Shown: in pieces, positions 9,266-17,995 of the stretch | Layout: each line of letters starts with the position of its first letter | Numbering within the stretch: position 1 is the stretch's first letter | From: Pseudomonas sp. MM223 | GTDB lineage: Bacteria; Pseudomonadota; Gammaproteobacteria; Pseudomonadales; Pseudomonadaceae | Assembly (NCBI GenBank): GCA_947090765.1 | Contig: OX352322.1 | Span: 4,261,501 to 4,325,500 of the forward strand | Direction of reading: 5' to 3' | DNA length: 64,000 nucleotides | Made by a program: the position numbers and the translations under genes | Notes under the pieces: model-generated | Database searches by the model: none | Seen by the model: the letters and a program-made list of their open reading frames with translations, nothing else | What the model was told of the DNA's origin: nothing

Positions 9266-9943
9266 TCAAGCCAGCTGGTCACACACCGGGCCTATCACCC
9301 CAACCTCTTCCATAAAGTCCGCAAGATACACCTCAAGCCGCGCATGTCGCTCAGCCGCAAGGCGAGCCCCCTCACAGGTTTTAAAGCCCGAAGCGAGCTT
9401 GAGCAGCTTGGTATGGAAGTGCTCGATCGCATACGTCGTGTCCTGATATTCCCGGCCCAGTGCAGTAGGGTTCTCAAAATCGTACATCGCCGACCCCATG
9501 CGCCCGGAAACGTAAAAGCACCGGGCGATACCCACTGCACCGATGGCGTCCAGGCGATCACTGTCCTGAAGAATCCTGGCCTCCAGGGTGAGTGGTTCGA
9601 AGCCAGCCGAGTAGCTGTGGGATTTGATTGCATGCGCCACCTGTTCGATGCGCTGCACGGGCCATCCCATGTCAACCAGGATTGACGTCGCCTTCTCTGC
9701 CGACAGCGTTGACGCCAGCCCGCGCAAGGGCGAGTTTTTTTCTACTGCGACACAATCATGCAGCAGAACCGCTGCAAGCAGCACGTCCAGGTCGCCGCCT
9801 TCTACGCGCTGTACCCGTTGCGCATTGACCCACACGCGATGGATGTGGGCCAGGTCGTGGGCGCCGTCTGGGTGGTCAGCGGGTAAATGCTTCAGTAGGT
9901 CAGCGGCCAAGCGCTGGAAAGGGGCGAAAGCTTCGTTAGTCAT
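9266..9943 (-). CDS. HD-domain phosphohydrolase (YedJ-like)
   Basis: 225 aa cytosolic protein of the HD superfamily. The metal-binding residues are visible: His33 or His29-Asp30 in AHDLAHIHRV, the HD pair His62-Asp63 (VLLHDCVAVEKN), a later His in AIKSHSYSAG, and the distal Asp in ILQDSDRLDAIG. Length and order match the YedJ/YpgQ-type metal-dependent phosphohydrolases that act on nucleotides. It is monocistronic. Confidence 0.87.
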   Translation of the reverse strand: MTNEAFAPFQRLAADLLKHLPADHPDGAHDLAHIHRVWVNAQRVQRVEGGDLDVLLAAVLLHDCVAVEKNSPLRGLASTLSAEKATSILVDMGWPVQRIEQVAHAIKSHSYSAGFEPLTLEARILQDSDRLDAIGAVGIARCFYVSGRMGSAMYDFENPTALGREYQDTTYAIEHFHTKLLKLASGFKTCEGARLAAERHARLEVYLADFMEEVGVIGPVCDQLA

Positions 9944-10130
9944 CGTGAGTACGTTCCACTTTCATCGTGAGACTTCAAATCGACATTACCCCACCAGTTT
10001 GCAAACAAGGCAAACCGCATGGTGCGCATGGTATGCCCAAGCTTGAACGTGTTCGCTGGCATGCGGGATGGGGGGCCGAGCTTCGCGCAGCAAAACCAAT
10101 AAGGTACCCGCTACCTTTCAAACCTTGCGA

Positions 10131-10847
10131 TCACGGCCGCATCAGAGGCTCGATCCCGATCCATTTCTTGACTGGGTGATAGCACAACTGCAACGGCGGA
10201 ATATCCACCTTCCGCCCCTCTACACGCAGGCTGCCCAGGTGAATGGTCCACTTGGAATCGGCGTTCAGCTTGTCCGTCTGGAAGATTACATAAGCCGAGC
10301 CGTAGCGTTTGTTGTTGGTGAGCTTGGGTATGTGCCGGTGCACTTCATCGCTGTTGATGTCGTACGGCGATGGCCTGGCAGCCCGCTCGGTCACAGACGG
10401 GAAGTCGTAGATATCGTTGAGGCCCACATACACCTCGGGCCGTGCATTCAGGCGCGAGCCGTCTTCAAAGGTGATGTAGGCCTGGCGGCTGTCGTAGAGC
10501 ACCGGGATTGGCGGTTCGCCGCGCTTGGAGTCGGTCGACGGGCGCTGGCGGTCCTTGTTGTAGGCGATCATCTGCACGAAGAATTCCGGGCGTGGGTATT
10601 CCTCGCCTGGGTACTGCACGTGCAGGCCTTGCTCGTAGCGCTTTTCGCCCCATTGGGCGGCGTGGTCGTAGAGGTAGGTTTCCAGGTAGAGGGTGGTTTC
10701 GCCTTTTGGGCCTGGGACTTTGAACTGGAATTCGGAATCGCAGAGGTCCGCGTAGGCGGCGCGTTCGCGTTTCCAGGGGACGCAGGCGGTTAGGGAGGCG
10801 GTGGCCAGTAGTAACAGGAGGGAGGTTGTGCGCGTGAGGTTATTCAT
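10131..10847 (-). CDS. Predicted lipoprotein, unknown function
   Basis: 238 aa. The start at 10847 gives MNNLTRTTSLLLLLATASLTAC: a lipoprotein signal peptide with lipobox LTAC and lipidated Cys22. The mature part is hydrophilic with many Tyr and Glu and no motif I recognise. It is probably anchored in the outer membrane; no sorting Asp at +2. Confidence 0.8.
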   Translation of the reverse strand: MNNLTRTTSLLLLLATASLTACVPWKRERAAYADLCDSEFQFKVPGPKGETTLYLETYLYDHAAQWGEKRYEQGLHVQYPGEEYPRPEFFVQMIAYNKDRQRPSTDSKRGEPPIPVLYDSRQAYITFEDGSRLNARPEVYVGLNDIYDFPSVTERAARPSPYDINSDEVHRHIPKLTNNKRYGSAYVIFQTDKLNADSKWTIHLGSLRVEGRKVDIPPLQLCYHPVKKWIGIEPLMRP

Positions 10848-11243
10848 GACCGGCCTTGGTCTGGATGCTTGAGGGCAGTTTCGAGGGCTGAGGGGCGGAA
10901 GTCCATGCTGACCGTTTGCCATCATCCCTACGTGCAAACTTTGTAAGTGATCGTGCGAAAAATCAGAAATAGGCCCTTCTTTGTAGGGCATTTCCCAAAG
11001 ATACTCCCTGCGCCTGATTTTCGTTGCGGTCGTTTTTTCAGCGCTCTAGTCTCGGTCCGTCGTTGTATACCAACGATTAGCTTTGACAGGCTAATGACGA
11101 CCAAACACGCGGCTTTGCCTATGGCGGCTGTGTGTGGGGCACCTCGTGTGCGCCGGTTTGGTCTTCACCGGTCTGTCAACCCATACACGGCTGCCACCAC
11201 TTGTTTGACAGCAAGCGCTGGTCGCTCCACTGAGGACCAAAAG
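10848..11243. promoter_or_regulatory. Intergenic region with two adjacent hairpins
   Basis: 396 bp between the lipoprotein and the small DUF6124-like gene. It has two tandem dyads, CGTTG-TATAC-CAACG (11061-11075) and ATTAGC-N8-GCTAAT (11076-11095). An open frame runs through the region upstream of 11244 but has no start context or recognisable protein. The dyads could be a structured leader or an operator. Confidence 0.45.
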
Positions 11244-11486
11244 ATGCTGAAGATCGTCCCTGATCCACCCCACCATGTTCTTTCCCTTGAAGACACTCTG
11301 ATCCAAGCCACGGATTACGCTTTATGTGCAGCGACTGTCGTGCATCACGCAATGCTGTTGCAGCCCAAGTCGCCAGCGTCGATTTTGATGATGACCTCAA
11401 TGCATGAACTGGAGACGCTGCGAGCTTTGCTTGAGTCCGCAATAGCCCAAGTGCAGATGCCTACTGAGCCTCTGACTTCGCACTGA
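11244..11486 (+). CDS. Small DUF6124-like protein
   Basis: 80 aa. It begins MLKIVPDPPHHVLSLEDTLI, which resembles the N-terminal pattern of pseudomonad DUF6124 proteins (short acidic helical proteins beginning with a V(T/P)xPP motif). The internal start at 11244 is preferred because homology-like sequence begins there, although its ribosome site (GAGGACC) is modest. It precedes a DUF3077 gene, a frequent partner in Pseudomonas. Confidence 0.65.
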   Translation: MLKIVPDPPHHVLSLEDTLIQATDYALCAATVVHHAMLLQPKSPASILMMTSMHELETLRALLESAIAQVQMPTEPLTSH

Positions 11487-11582
11487 AGCCTAACTGCTGT
11501 GTCGCCTAGGCCCCTTACGCCCGAAAGCCGAGCGCCCACATTGATCTGAGCAATGTCGCAGATCTTGAAGCCTATGCAGTAC

Positions 11583-11610
11583 TTGTGGGAGCTGGCTTGC
11601 CGGCGAGAGG
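11583..11610. repeat. Single REP-like unit
   Basis: TGTGGGAGCTGGCTTGCCGGCG between the DUF6124-like and DUF3077 genes, the same unit as at 25.7 and 51.2 kb. Confidence 0.6.
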
Positions 11611-11647
11611 CCAGCACAGGCACTAGAGATTTCGGGGAGATTGACCA

Positions 11648-11917
11648 ATGTCCACAGAAGAAACCAAATTCACCGTCGGCAAAACCACCTTCTACCAAGG
11701 TGAAAACCAGACCCATCCCCTCTTCCGCATCGAGCCCGGCATTCCTTGCCAGAGCGCCCGTGAACAGGCCTCGGGCTCGATGGGCTACGCACGGGATATG
11801 ACCTTGGACGGTTTGATGGAAGACAAACCACAACTGATCTGGGCCTCGCACTACCTATGCGCGTTGGCTAAAGCGCTGATGGATGATGCCGAGCTGGGTA
11901 TGATGAAGAACCCTTGA
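11648..11917 (+). CDS. DUF3077 family protein
   Basis: 89 aa with the DUF3077 pattern: FRIEPGIPCQSAREQASGSMGYARD then WASHYLCALAKALMDDAELG. No membrane segment or signal peptide. The family is largely restricted to pseudomonads and of unknown role. It sits about 160 bp after a DUF6124-like gene, and the two may be co-regulated. Confidence 0.85.
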   Translation: MSTEETKFTVGKTTFYQGENQTHPLFRIEPGIPCQSAREQASGSMGYARDMTLDGLMEDKPQLIWASHYLCALAKALMDDAELGMMKNP

Positions 11918-12053
11918 TTAGAAGCTCTATCGCAGGCCCATCGCATACACCTTAAAGGTGTGGGCCTGCCCACAGAGGGCCGCAACGCGGCCTCAGCAAC
12001 CCAGGCATTAAACCAGACGAACTCGTCTGGCTACGCAAGAAACTAATCGAGTG
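11918..12053. other. Junction of backbone and AT-rich island
   Basis: It contains two hairpins: ACACCT-TAA-AGGTGT (about 11948-11962) and GGCCGC-AA-CGCGGCC (about 11978-11992), then CCAGACGAACTCGTCTGG, a perfect dyad (about 12013-12030). These may terminate DUF3077 transcription. No direct repeat of the tRNA-Pro 3' end was found here. Confidence 0.45.
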
Positions 12054-13196
12054 CTATCTAAAGTGCTCGCGGAAGCTGGCCCTAAAGTCCAACGGCTTTA
12101 AGTACAGCTGGTTCGACAAGTCACCTCGGAGAATGAAAAGCTTAGGCTCACCGCTTAGCTGGAAAACCCGGTAAAGATAGAACTGGTCCCCTGCTTCCGC
12201 AGAAAACTCCAGCTCATTGTGGCTAACGATGAATGAGGATGCGATACCTCCATTCGTTGTCTTCACCTCGATATAGCGATGGAGTACATCGCTTTCGAAC
12301 GAGAGAATGTCGTAGCCAGCGCCATCACCTTGAGTATCCGAGATCCACTCCAGCTTCTGGAACAACTCAGGATGGCCAATCTCAGCCAGCCGATGCTGCT
12401 CGTAGCCAATTACCCAATCCTCTCCCAAGCGTCCCAGTTTGCGATTCGCTTCGTCCCGAGCAGCGTAATCAAACTTCCGCGGTAGGCGTTGTCGAGAACG
12501 GGTAGATACCACGAGCTTTTGCCGCTCCTCCATAACCGGAGATTCGACTAGCACAGCCGAGTAAGACTTCTGTGCTGGAGTCTTTACCTCCTCTAACACA
12601 TCGACGATCTTGCCCAAATCTGCGGAATGCCGAAGTACATAATCCTGTACAGACTTACGCAATAACAATTGGCTGTTGCCACGCGGCTTGTAGCCCTGAA
12701 TGAAAGGCAGGCCCATCCCCGCAAGAACGGCGCTGATGTTCTGGTGCTTGAGCTCTACGGACGCTTTGCTTCGCCCTCTTAGCTGCTTGCGCAAGACCTC
12801 GTTGTGCCCGGACTTATTGAAGGCCACGCCATCAGCTTCCAAGCGCAGCATTTCAAAGTAGTCCTCGATAGTGGCCTGGACCTCATCCTCCGTCCAATCC
12901 TCCCCGGTCCGTATCACCTCAAAACCCAAGCCCCGAAGAAGCGGAACCACGGTCATTTCACCGCCAGAGAAATCATCCGCCCCAAGCACGCCTTGATTAA
13001 GGAACTGCTTACCGAAAGCAACACCCACGATCGCCTTGGAATCACATGGCTCGCCGGTTCGAGGGTTGCGGACCATGTAATCTCGAGACTTACCGAAGCC
13101 ATATCGTTTGAGGAACGCCACACGCCCCAAACGCGAAAATTCATCCATTGCAGCTTGTACAGCGGCGGGGCTTTTCAGGAGGGAAAGCTGAGTCAC
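12054..13196 (-). CDS. DUF3883 domain protein, putative restriction/defence nuclease
   Basis: 380 aa. The N-terminal 130 residues contain DYMVRNPRTGEPCDSKAIVGVAFGKQF, resembling the ScoMcrA-type N-terminal domain. The C-terminal part carries DUF3883 with a PD-(D/E)xK-like core: Asp296 (GAGYDILSF) and Glu310-x-Lys312 (RYIEVKTTNG). This arrangement is seen in modification-dependent or island-borne nucleases. It lies at the edge of an AT-rich island with a Z1 helicase gene and a cytosine methyltransferase, which supports a defence role; cleavage specificity is unknown. Confidence 0.8.
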   Translation of the reverse strand: MTQLSLLKSPAAVQAAMDEFSRLGRVAFLKRYGFGKSRDYMVRNPRTGEPCDSKAIVGVAFGKQFLNQGVLGADDFSGGEMTVVPLLRGLGFEVIRTGEDWTEDEVQATIEDYFEMLRLEADGVAFNKSGHNEVLRKQLRGRSKASVELKHQNISAVLAGMGLPFIQGYKPRGNSQLLLRKSVQDYVLRHSADLGKIVDVLEEVKTPAQKSYSAVLVESPVMEERQKLVVSTRSRQRLPRKFDYAARDEANRKLGRLGEDWVIGYEQHRLAEIGHPELFQKLEWISDTQGDGAGYDILSFESDVLHRYIEVKTTNGGIASSFIVSHNELEFSAEAGDQFYLYRVFQLSGEPKLFILRGDLSNQLYLKPLDFRASFREHFR

Positions 13197-13396
13197 TAAC
13201 TGGGCGTCCTTGCGGTAATTTTCGTCGCCACTTTCAGCCTTTTCCTACGCAAAATCAAGCCAAACGAAGCCCTACACTCGACGATAAAGGCACGGCCGTA
13301 GCCCAAATGCACTCAACAGAAAAGATAATGATGGCACTATGCCTTGGGCGCAGGCAGAATCATTTCACAGCGGAAGGATTTGAAGGACCAACTCCT
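13197..13396. promoter_or_regulatory. Divergent promoter region of the defence island
   Basis: About 200 bp between the DUF3883 gene and the rightward small-ORF/Z1 operon. AT content rises here. AAGGA precedes the ATG at 13397 by about 10 nt. No clear operator dyad. Confidence 0.4.
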
Positions 13397-13744
13397 ATGA
13401 CATTGCAAGCCACACCTGGACTCGACAGCGGAATTCAATCCCACAACACGACACAGCAGTCCGCTTTCGTGCATCCTCCAAGCGCTAAGGCCTATCTAAA
13501 CGACAAGGTCAGCCAAATGATCCTTGCGATCCTTCTCGCCAGCAGAAACCGTCGTCTCACGACCCAAAATTATTCAGCGTTCCTCCAAAGTCCGAATGGC
13601 TTAGCTCCGCTTCACCCTTTTGCCTACTCGGAGACTCTCGACACTATATTAATAGATCGTTTAACAACTCTCTCGGCCGCATATGAAAACGGCGGATCTA
13701 AAGGCAATAACAATCTCACAACCGACCACGCAGCAAGGACCTAA
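13397..13744 (+). CDS. Small unknown protein upstream of Z1 gene
   Basis: 115 aa, starting MTLQATPGLDSGIQSH, with a helical hydrophobic stretch (YLNDKVSQMILAILLASRN) and a polar C-terminus. It matches no family I recognise. Its stop ends 1 bp before the Z1 start, implying translational coupling. It may be an accessory or specificity subunit, or a remnant of a longer protein. Confidence 0.55.
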   Translation: MTLQATPGLDSGIQSHNTTQQSAFVHPPSAKAYLNDKVSQMILAILLASRNRRLTTQNYSAFLQSPNGLAPLHPFAYSETLDTILIDRLTTLSAAYENGGSKGNNNLTTDHAART

Positions 13745-13745
13745 T

Positions 13746-15877
13746 ATGAGTTTCTACCCTCGACTTCGCGATACAAGAAATGACGACGAACCACTTCAAA
13801 GGTGCATTGAAACCGTAGTTAATCAACTCGAAACTGCGACCACTCCCAATAAGCCAGGCATGTTATTGGGCAAAATACAATCGGGTAAAACCCGTGCATT
13901 TTTAGGAATAATCGCACGTTCATTTGATAAAGGCTTCGACGTCACAATAGTATTAACGAAAGGTACAAAGACCCTAGCAAAACAGACTGTAAAGCGCATT
14001 GGTCGAGACTTTAAAGATTTTATTGAAAATGACGAGATGATACTCTTTGATATCATGTCAGCACCAGAGCCCCTTACCCGCTCCGAACTCAAACGAAAAA
14101 TTATCATTGTCGCCAAAAAGCAAGCACAAAACCTAACACGCATCCAGGAGTTTTTTGATAAAAAATATCCGGAGCTAAAGAATAGAAGAGTACTTTTAGT
14201 AGACGACGAAGCTGATATGGCTAGCGTACGCTTCGCTAAAGTCAAAGGTACAAAAAAAATCGAACAGGGAACCATCGCAACGCAGATGGATCAACTTCGC
14301 CAGAGCATTAAAGAAATTTCATTCCTTCAAGTCACAGCAACACCTTACGCTCTATATTTACAACCGGAAGATTACGAAGACTCAAGCGCGTCCAGCGAAA
14401 TCTACTTCCCTAAACGACCCGCATTCACTGAGCTTCTTCCTATTCACGACGCTTACATCGGTGGCGAAGATTATTTTGGCGGTCATGGGCCCGACAATCC
14501 AAGAAGCTATTTATATATAGAGGTACCTACAAAAGAGCAGGATGCCTTACGTTCGAATGATGGTCGCGTTATACGAGACGACCGAATCTGGACAAGTGAA
14601 AATATAAATGCTCTCCGGTTAAGCCTGATGACCTTCATTCTTGCCGTTTCAATTCGAAGGTGGCAACAAAAAGAGCTTGAGCAGCAGCCACTGAAATATG
14701 CAATGATCATTCACAATGACACTCAACGAGCCTGCACACAAATGGCAATGGGAGACCGTAAACAAACTTAAGATCGCCTTTGAAGATGCCGCAAAAGTTA
14801 AAGGCGCACAACTGAAAAAGTTATTTGAAGAGGCATATCAAGATTTAAAACGCTCCATTGAAGCAAATGGTGATCAAATACCTACATCAAAGGAAGCGTA
14901 CAATACGGTCCTAGAACGATTAATGACGGAGAGATAAATATTCAACGAGTAAACTCTGACGTAGAGCTGGAACCGCTACTTGATGCCGAAACAGCAGAGT
15001 TAAAACTACGCACCAAAGCGAACATCTTCATTGGGGGTAGCATTTTAGATAGAGGCATCACAGTCCCTAATCTACTTGCTTTCTATTACGGGAGAAACCC
15101 TTCCAGAATGCAAGCAGACACAGTACTACAACACTCACGGATGTATGGCGCCCGCCCTATATCGGACATAGCCGTAACAAGATTTTATACATCCAGCGCT
15201 GTCTATGCTCGTTTGAATGTCATTCACGATCTTGAAACGGCTTTGAGAGAAGCATTTGGCTGGATGCTTATGAGGGAGGGGTTGTTTTCATCCAGAATGA
15301 TACTAAAGGCGGTGTGACTCCTTGCGCCCCTAACAAGCTCTACCTCAGCGATACCACGTCAGTACGACCCAATAACATTTTACTCCCCACGAACTTCAAT
15401 ACATTAAAAGACATACCACTTAAGAAACTCACCTGCGAAATCACAAAACTAATCCCAAGTGAATGCATCGACTCTCAAACTTTTTCGAAAGTCCCACTTG
15501 CGACAGCCATCAAAATAGTTGAACTTGCAGCTAAGTCTATTAATTTTGACGGCCCTGCTCCATTCGACTGGGAAGCAATGAGAGGGCTATTGACTTACTA
15601 TTGCGAAAAGTTTAATTCCGACGTATTAATTCTAGCAGAGACTAATCGAGCACTTCACAAAGAGAAATCCGGTGACCGGTCAGGCCTATCCATTCTTGGT
15701 ACCGAAAAGCTCAGAAATATCGTGAAGGAACCTACGCGTAGTGCACCAGCATTAATTCTCCTTCAACAAAAAGGGGGAGCCGGCTTAGGTTGGAATGGAG
15801 GACCTTTTTGGTGGCCCATGCTAGCCAGCCCACCTCAAGCGAAATCATGTGTGTTTGCAGGTAAAAGCGCAAAATAA
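13746..15877 (+). pseudogene. Z1 domain helicase/ATPase, three frameshifts
   Basis: The reading frame is broken three times but the parts join into one Z1-type superfamily 2 protein of about 710 aa. Walker A GKIQSGKTRAFLG, DExx box LLVDDEADMAS, TATPY motif, then the Z1 region IFIGGSILDRGITVP...DTVLQHSRMYG. Breaks: one extra base near 14731-14732 (restores RAAHKWQWET), one base missing near 14935 (a stop follows LMTER), one base missing near 15257 (restores REAFWLDAYEGG). The C-terminal part ends WNGGPFWWPMLASP. Family members act in restriction-like systems with MutL/HATPase and nuclease partners. It is either a decayed gene or affected by sequence errors. Confidence 0.82.
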
Positions 15878-15905
15878 AAAAAACCGCCGAATAGGCGGTT
15901 TTTTT
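15876..15905. terminator. Bidirectional intrinsic terminator
   Basis: A-run, stem ACCGCC/GGCGGT with loop GAATA, T-run of seven. It lies between the convergent Z1 and methyltransferase genes and works on both strands. Confidence 0.9.
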
Positions 15906-17073
15906 AACGCAGATTTGCGTATACGGATAACGCAATTACTTCTGCCAACCTCACAGGAACTGCGTTCCCGAGCTGACGCATAGCTTGCCCCCATGCGCCA
16001 TGAAACTCGTAATAATCTGGAAATGTCTGCAACCTCGCAGCTTCCCGAACGGTAAAATATCTAACTGAACCATCGTCCTTAATGAGCATATTTTCACCAC
16101 CAGGAACACCGTGATAGCCTGCCTTTAACGTTTTCGATGGTTCATCTAAACCACTGCCTGTGTGCCCTACATAGCTACGCGCCCCGGGCACATAAACATG
16201 ATTAGAAATAGAAGCACAAGTCATCACCTCGGGATCTGGCAAATCAGTTATTGCGTCGCGAACTGTTCTCCAAGGAAGAGTACGAACACCTTCTGCTCGC
16301 TTAGTTAGCATTCTGATTTTTGATACAGATCTTTCAGGAATTAATTTAACTGATGGATTAATAGAATGCTTTAGCCAATACTCACCAGTAATCCATTTAC
16401 TAATTAAAAGAGCATCTTGTGAATGAGTGGGCTCCGGGAAAGTCCAATCCACATTTAACGTTTTTTTGAAGCCAACAAAAAATATTCTTTCACGTTTTTG
16501 TGGCACACCATAGTCGGCCGCATTAAGAACTTGCGCCCAAACATCGTATACTGGCTCGACCAGGCCACTGATAGAAAGCAGCTCTAAACGCGAGAAGTGA
16601 GAACACCAATCTTCGTCGACATGAGCTGTATAATTTGGAAACTCTAACTGCAGCTTTATATAAGAGAGATACTGACTAAAGCTAGCTCGTGTTAGTCCTT
16701 TTACATTCTCAAAAATGAATGCAGATGGCGTCAATTCGCGAATAGCACGAATAGCTTCGGGAAACATATTGCGCTCATCTTGCTGCGCTTGATGTTTTCC
16801 TCCCATCGAAAACGGTTGACAGGGAGGCCCACCAGATACGACGGAAACCCCAGGCGCTATCAAATTGTAATCAAATTTACGCGCATCAACCTCATGTACA
16901 GGCCATGCATCCACCACGTTTACATGATGATGCTGGTTTTGCCTAAATGTTTCGCACGCATAGTGATCTCGCTCAATGACAGCATCGTGATGGAATCCGG
17001 CATTTGCCATTCCAATTGCTAGACCTCCCGCGCCTGCAAATAGCTCAACACTACGCATTGGGAATGACACCAT
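15904..17073 (-). CDS. dcm: DNA (cytosine-5-)-methyltransferase
   Basis: 389 aa C5-MTase with all key motifs intact: I (ELFAGAGGLAIGM), IV with catalytic Cys85 (GGPPCQPFS), VI (FIFENVKGL), VIII (QKRERIFFVG), IX/X (REAARLQTFPDYY ... QLGNAVP). An alternative start is Met6 at 17058, directly before the conserved core; neither has a strong ribosome site. The target-recognition domain (about 230-300) does not reveal its specificity. It is convergent with the Z1 gene and adjacent to tRNA-Pro. With a broken Z1 gene, it may act as an orphan or protect against the DUF3883 nuclease. Confidence 0.93.
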   Translation of the reverse strand: MVSFPMRSVELFAGAGGLAIGMANAGFHHDAVIERDHYACETFRQNQHHHVNVVDAWPVHEVDARKFDYNLIAPGVSVVSGGPPCQPFSMGGKHQAQQDERNMFPEAIRAIRELTPSAFIFENVKGLTRASFSQYLSYIKLQLEFPNYTAHVDEDWCSHFSRLELLSISGLVEPVYDVWAQVLNAADYGVPQKRERIFFVGFKKTLNVDWTFPEPTHSQDALLISKWITGEYWLKHSINPSVKLIPERSVSKIRMLTKRAEGVRTLPWRTVRDAITDLPDPEVMTCASISNHVYVPGARSYVGHTGSGLDEPSKTLKAGYHGVPGGENMLIKDDGSVRYFTVREAARLQTFPDYYEFHGAWGQAMRQLGNAVPVRLAEVIALSVYANLR

Positions 17074-17119
17074 GATTTAGATCAGGAATAAACTTCTAAT
17101 TTTTGAAGATATAGAAATG

Positions 17120-17152
17120 AAAAAGCTCAGCCAATTCCGGCTGAGCTTTTTT
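17120..17152. terminator. Terminator downstream of tRNA-Pro
   Basis: Perfect 13-bp stem AAAAAGCTCAGCC/GGCTGAGCTTTTT, loop AATTCC, T-run on both strands. It ends the leftward tRNA transcript. Confidence 0.9.
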
Positions 17153-17157
17153 AAAAA

Positions 17158-17234
17158 TGGTCGGGACGGAGTGATTCGAACACTCGACCCCTTGCACCCC
17201 ATGCAAGTGCGCTACCGGGCTGCGCTACGCCCCG
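17158..17234 (-). tRNA. tRNA-Pro (anticodon GGG)
   Basis: 77 nt on the minus strand, CCA encoded at 17158-17160. Acceptor CGGGGCG/CGTCCCG (one G-T pair), D-arm AGCGCAGCCCGGTAGCGC, anticodon stem CTTGC/GCAAG with loop ATGGGGT giving GGG, T-arm GAGTG-TTCGAAT-CACTC. The 3' end faces the AT-rich island, a common integration position, but no duplicated 3' end was found. Confidence 0.97.
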
Positions 17235-17351
17235 ACTGGGCTTTGAAGCATGTTCTCAATGTTGCCGAGAACGTTGAAGAATGTACCCTAACCCTCTGAT
17301 AAATGAAACCTTTTTCTCAAAAAATTTTCCACTCATCAGAAAAAGCCCAGC

Positions 17352-17708
17352 TCACTTCTTCAAAACCACCAACACATCCTCCAACTCAACAATCATCTGC
17401 CGAATCAGCTGCTTGTACTGGCTGGATTCATCCTTAGCCTCATCACTGGAAAGCCGCAACCGGGCCCCGCCAATGGTGAACCCCTGGTCATAAAGCAGCG
17501 CGCGAATCTGGCGGATCATCAGCACATCTTGGCGCTGGTAATACCGCCGGTTCCCCCGCCGCTTCACAGGGTTAAGCTGGTCGAACTCCTGCTCCCAATA
17601 CCGCAGCACGTGTGGCTTTACGGCACACAGCTCGCTCACTTCACCAATGGTGAAATAGCGTTTGCCCGGTATGGGGGGCAGTTCGTCGTTATGGCTTGGT
17701 TCCAGCAT
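17352..17708 (-). CDS. MerR family regulator downstream of ihfA
   Basis: 118 aa. MerR-type winged helix at residues about 15-80: [23 protein letters not shown]. It lacks the C-terminal metal-binding Cys set. The start MLEPSHND at 17708 overlaps the ihfA stop by 20 bp, so the genes are translationally linked. The position after ihfA is conserved in Pseudomonas. The target is unknown. Confidence 0.9.
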
Positions 17709-17991
17709 AGGCCTCAACCCGGGCCTTCAACTTCTGCCCTGGACGAAAGGTGACGACGCGCCGTGCAGTGATCGGGATCTCTTCCCCCGTTTTGGGGTTG
17801 CGGCCCGGCCGCTGGCGTTTGTCGCGGAGGTCGAAGTTGCCGAAACCGGACAGCTTCACCTGCTCGTTCTCTTCAAGTGCGTGCCGAATTTCTTCGAAAA
17901 ACAGCTCGACCAGCTCCTTGGCCTCACGCTTGTTAAGCCCCAGCTCCTCGTACAGCCTTTCGGCCATCTCAGCTTTCGTCAGAGCACCCAT
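17689..17991 (-). CDS. ihfA: Integration host factor subunit alpha
   Basis: 100 aa, standard size. HU/IHF fold with the DNA-intercalating arm region ([32 protein letters not shown]) containing the conserved Pro. It forms a heterodimer with IhfB and bends DNA in recombination and sigma-54 promoters. It begins 4 bp after pheT, as in enterics and pseudomonads. Confidence 0.97.
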
Positions 17992-17995
17992 GCCG

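Noticed and set aside
10947..11243. N-terminal extension of the DUF6124-like gene
   Set aside because: The 99 extra codons include no family similarity and cover the hairpin region; the 80-aa form matches the family start.
12000..17234. Integrated element with attL/attR at tRNA-Pro
   Set aside because: I searched by eye for a second copy of the tRNA 3' end near 11.9-13.4 kb and found none, and there is no integrase in the window.
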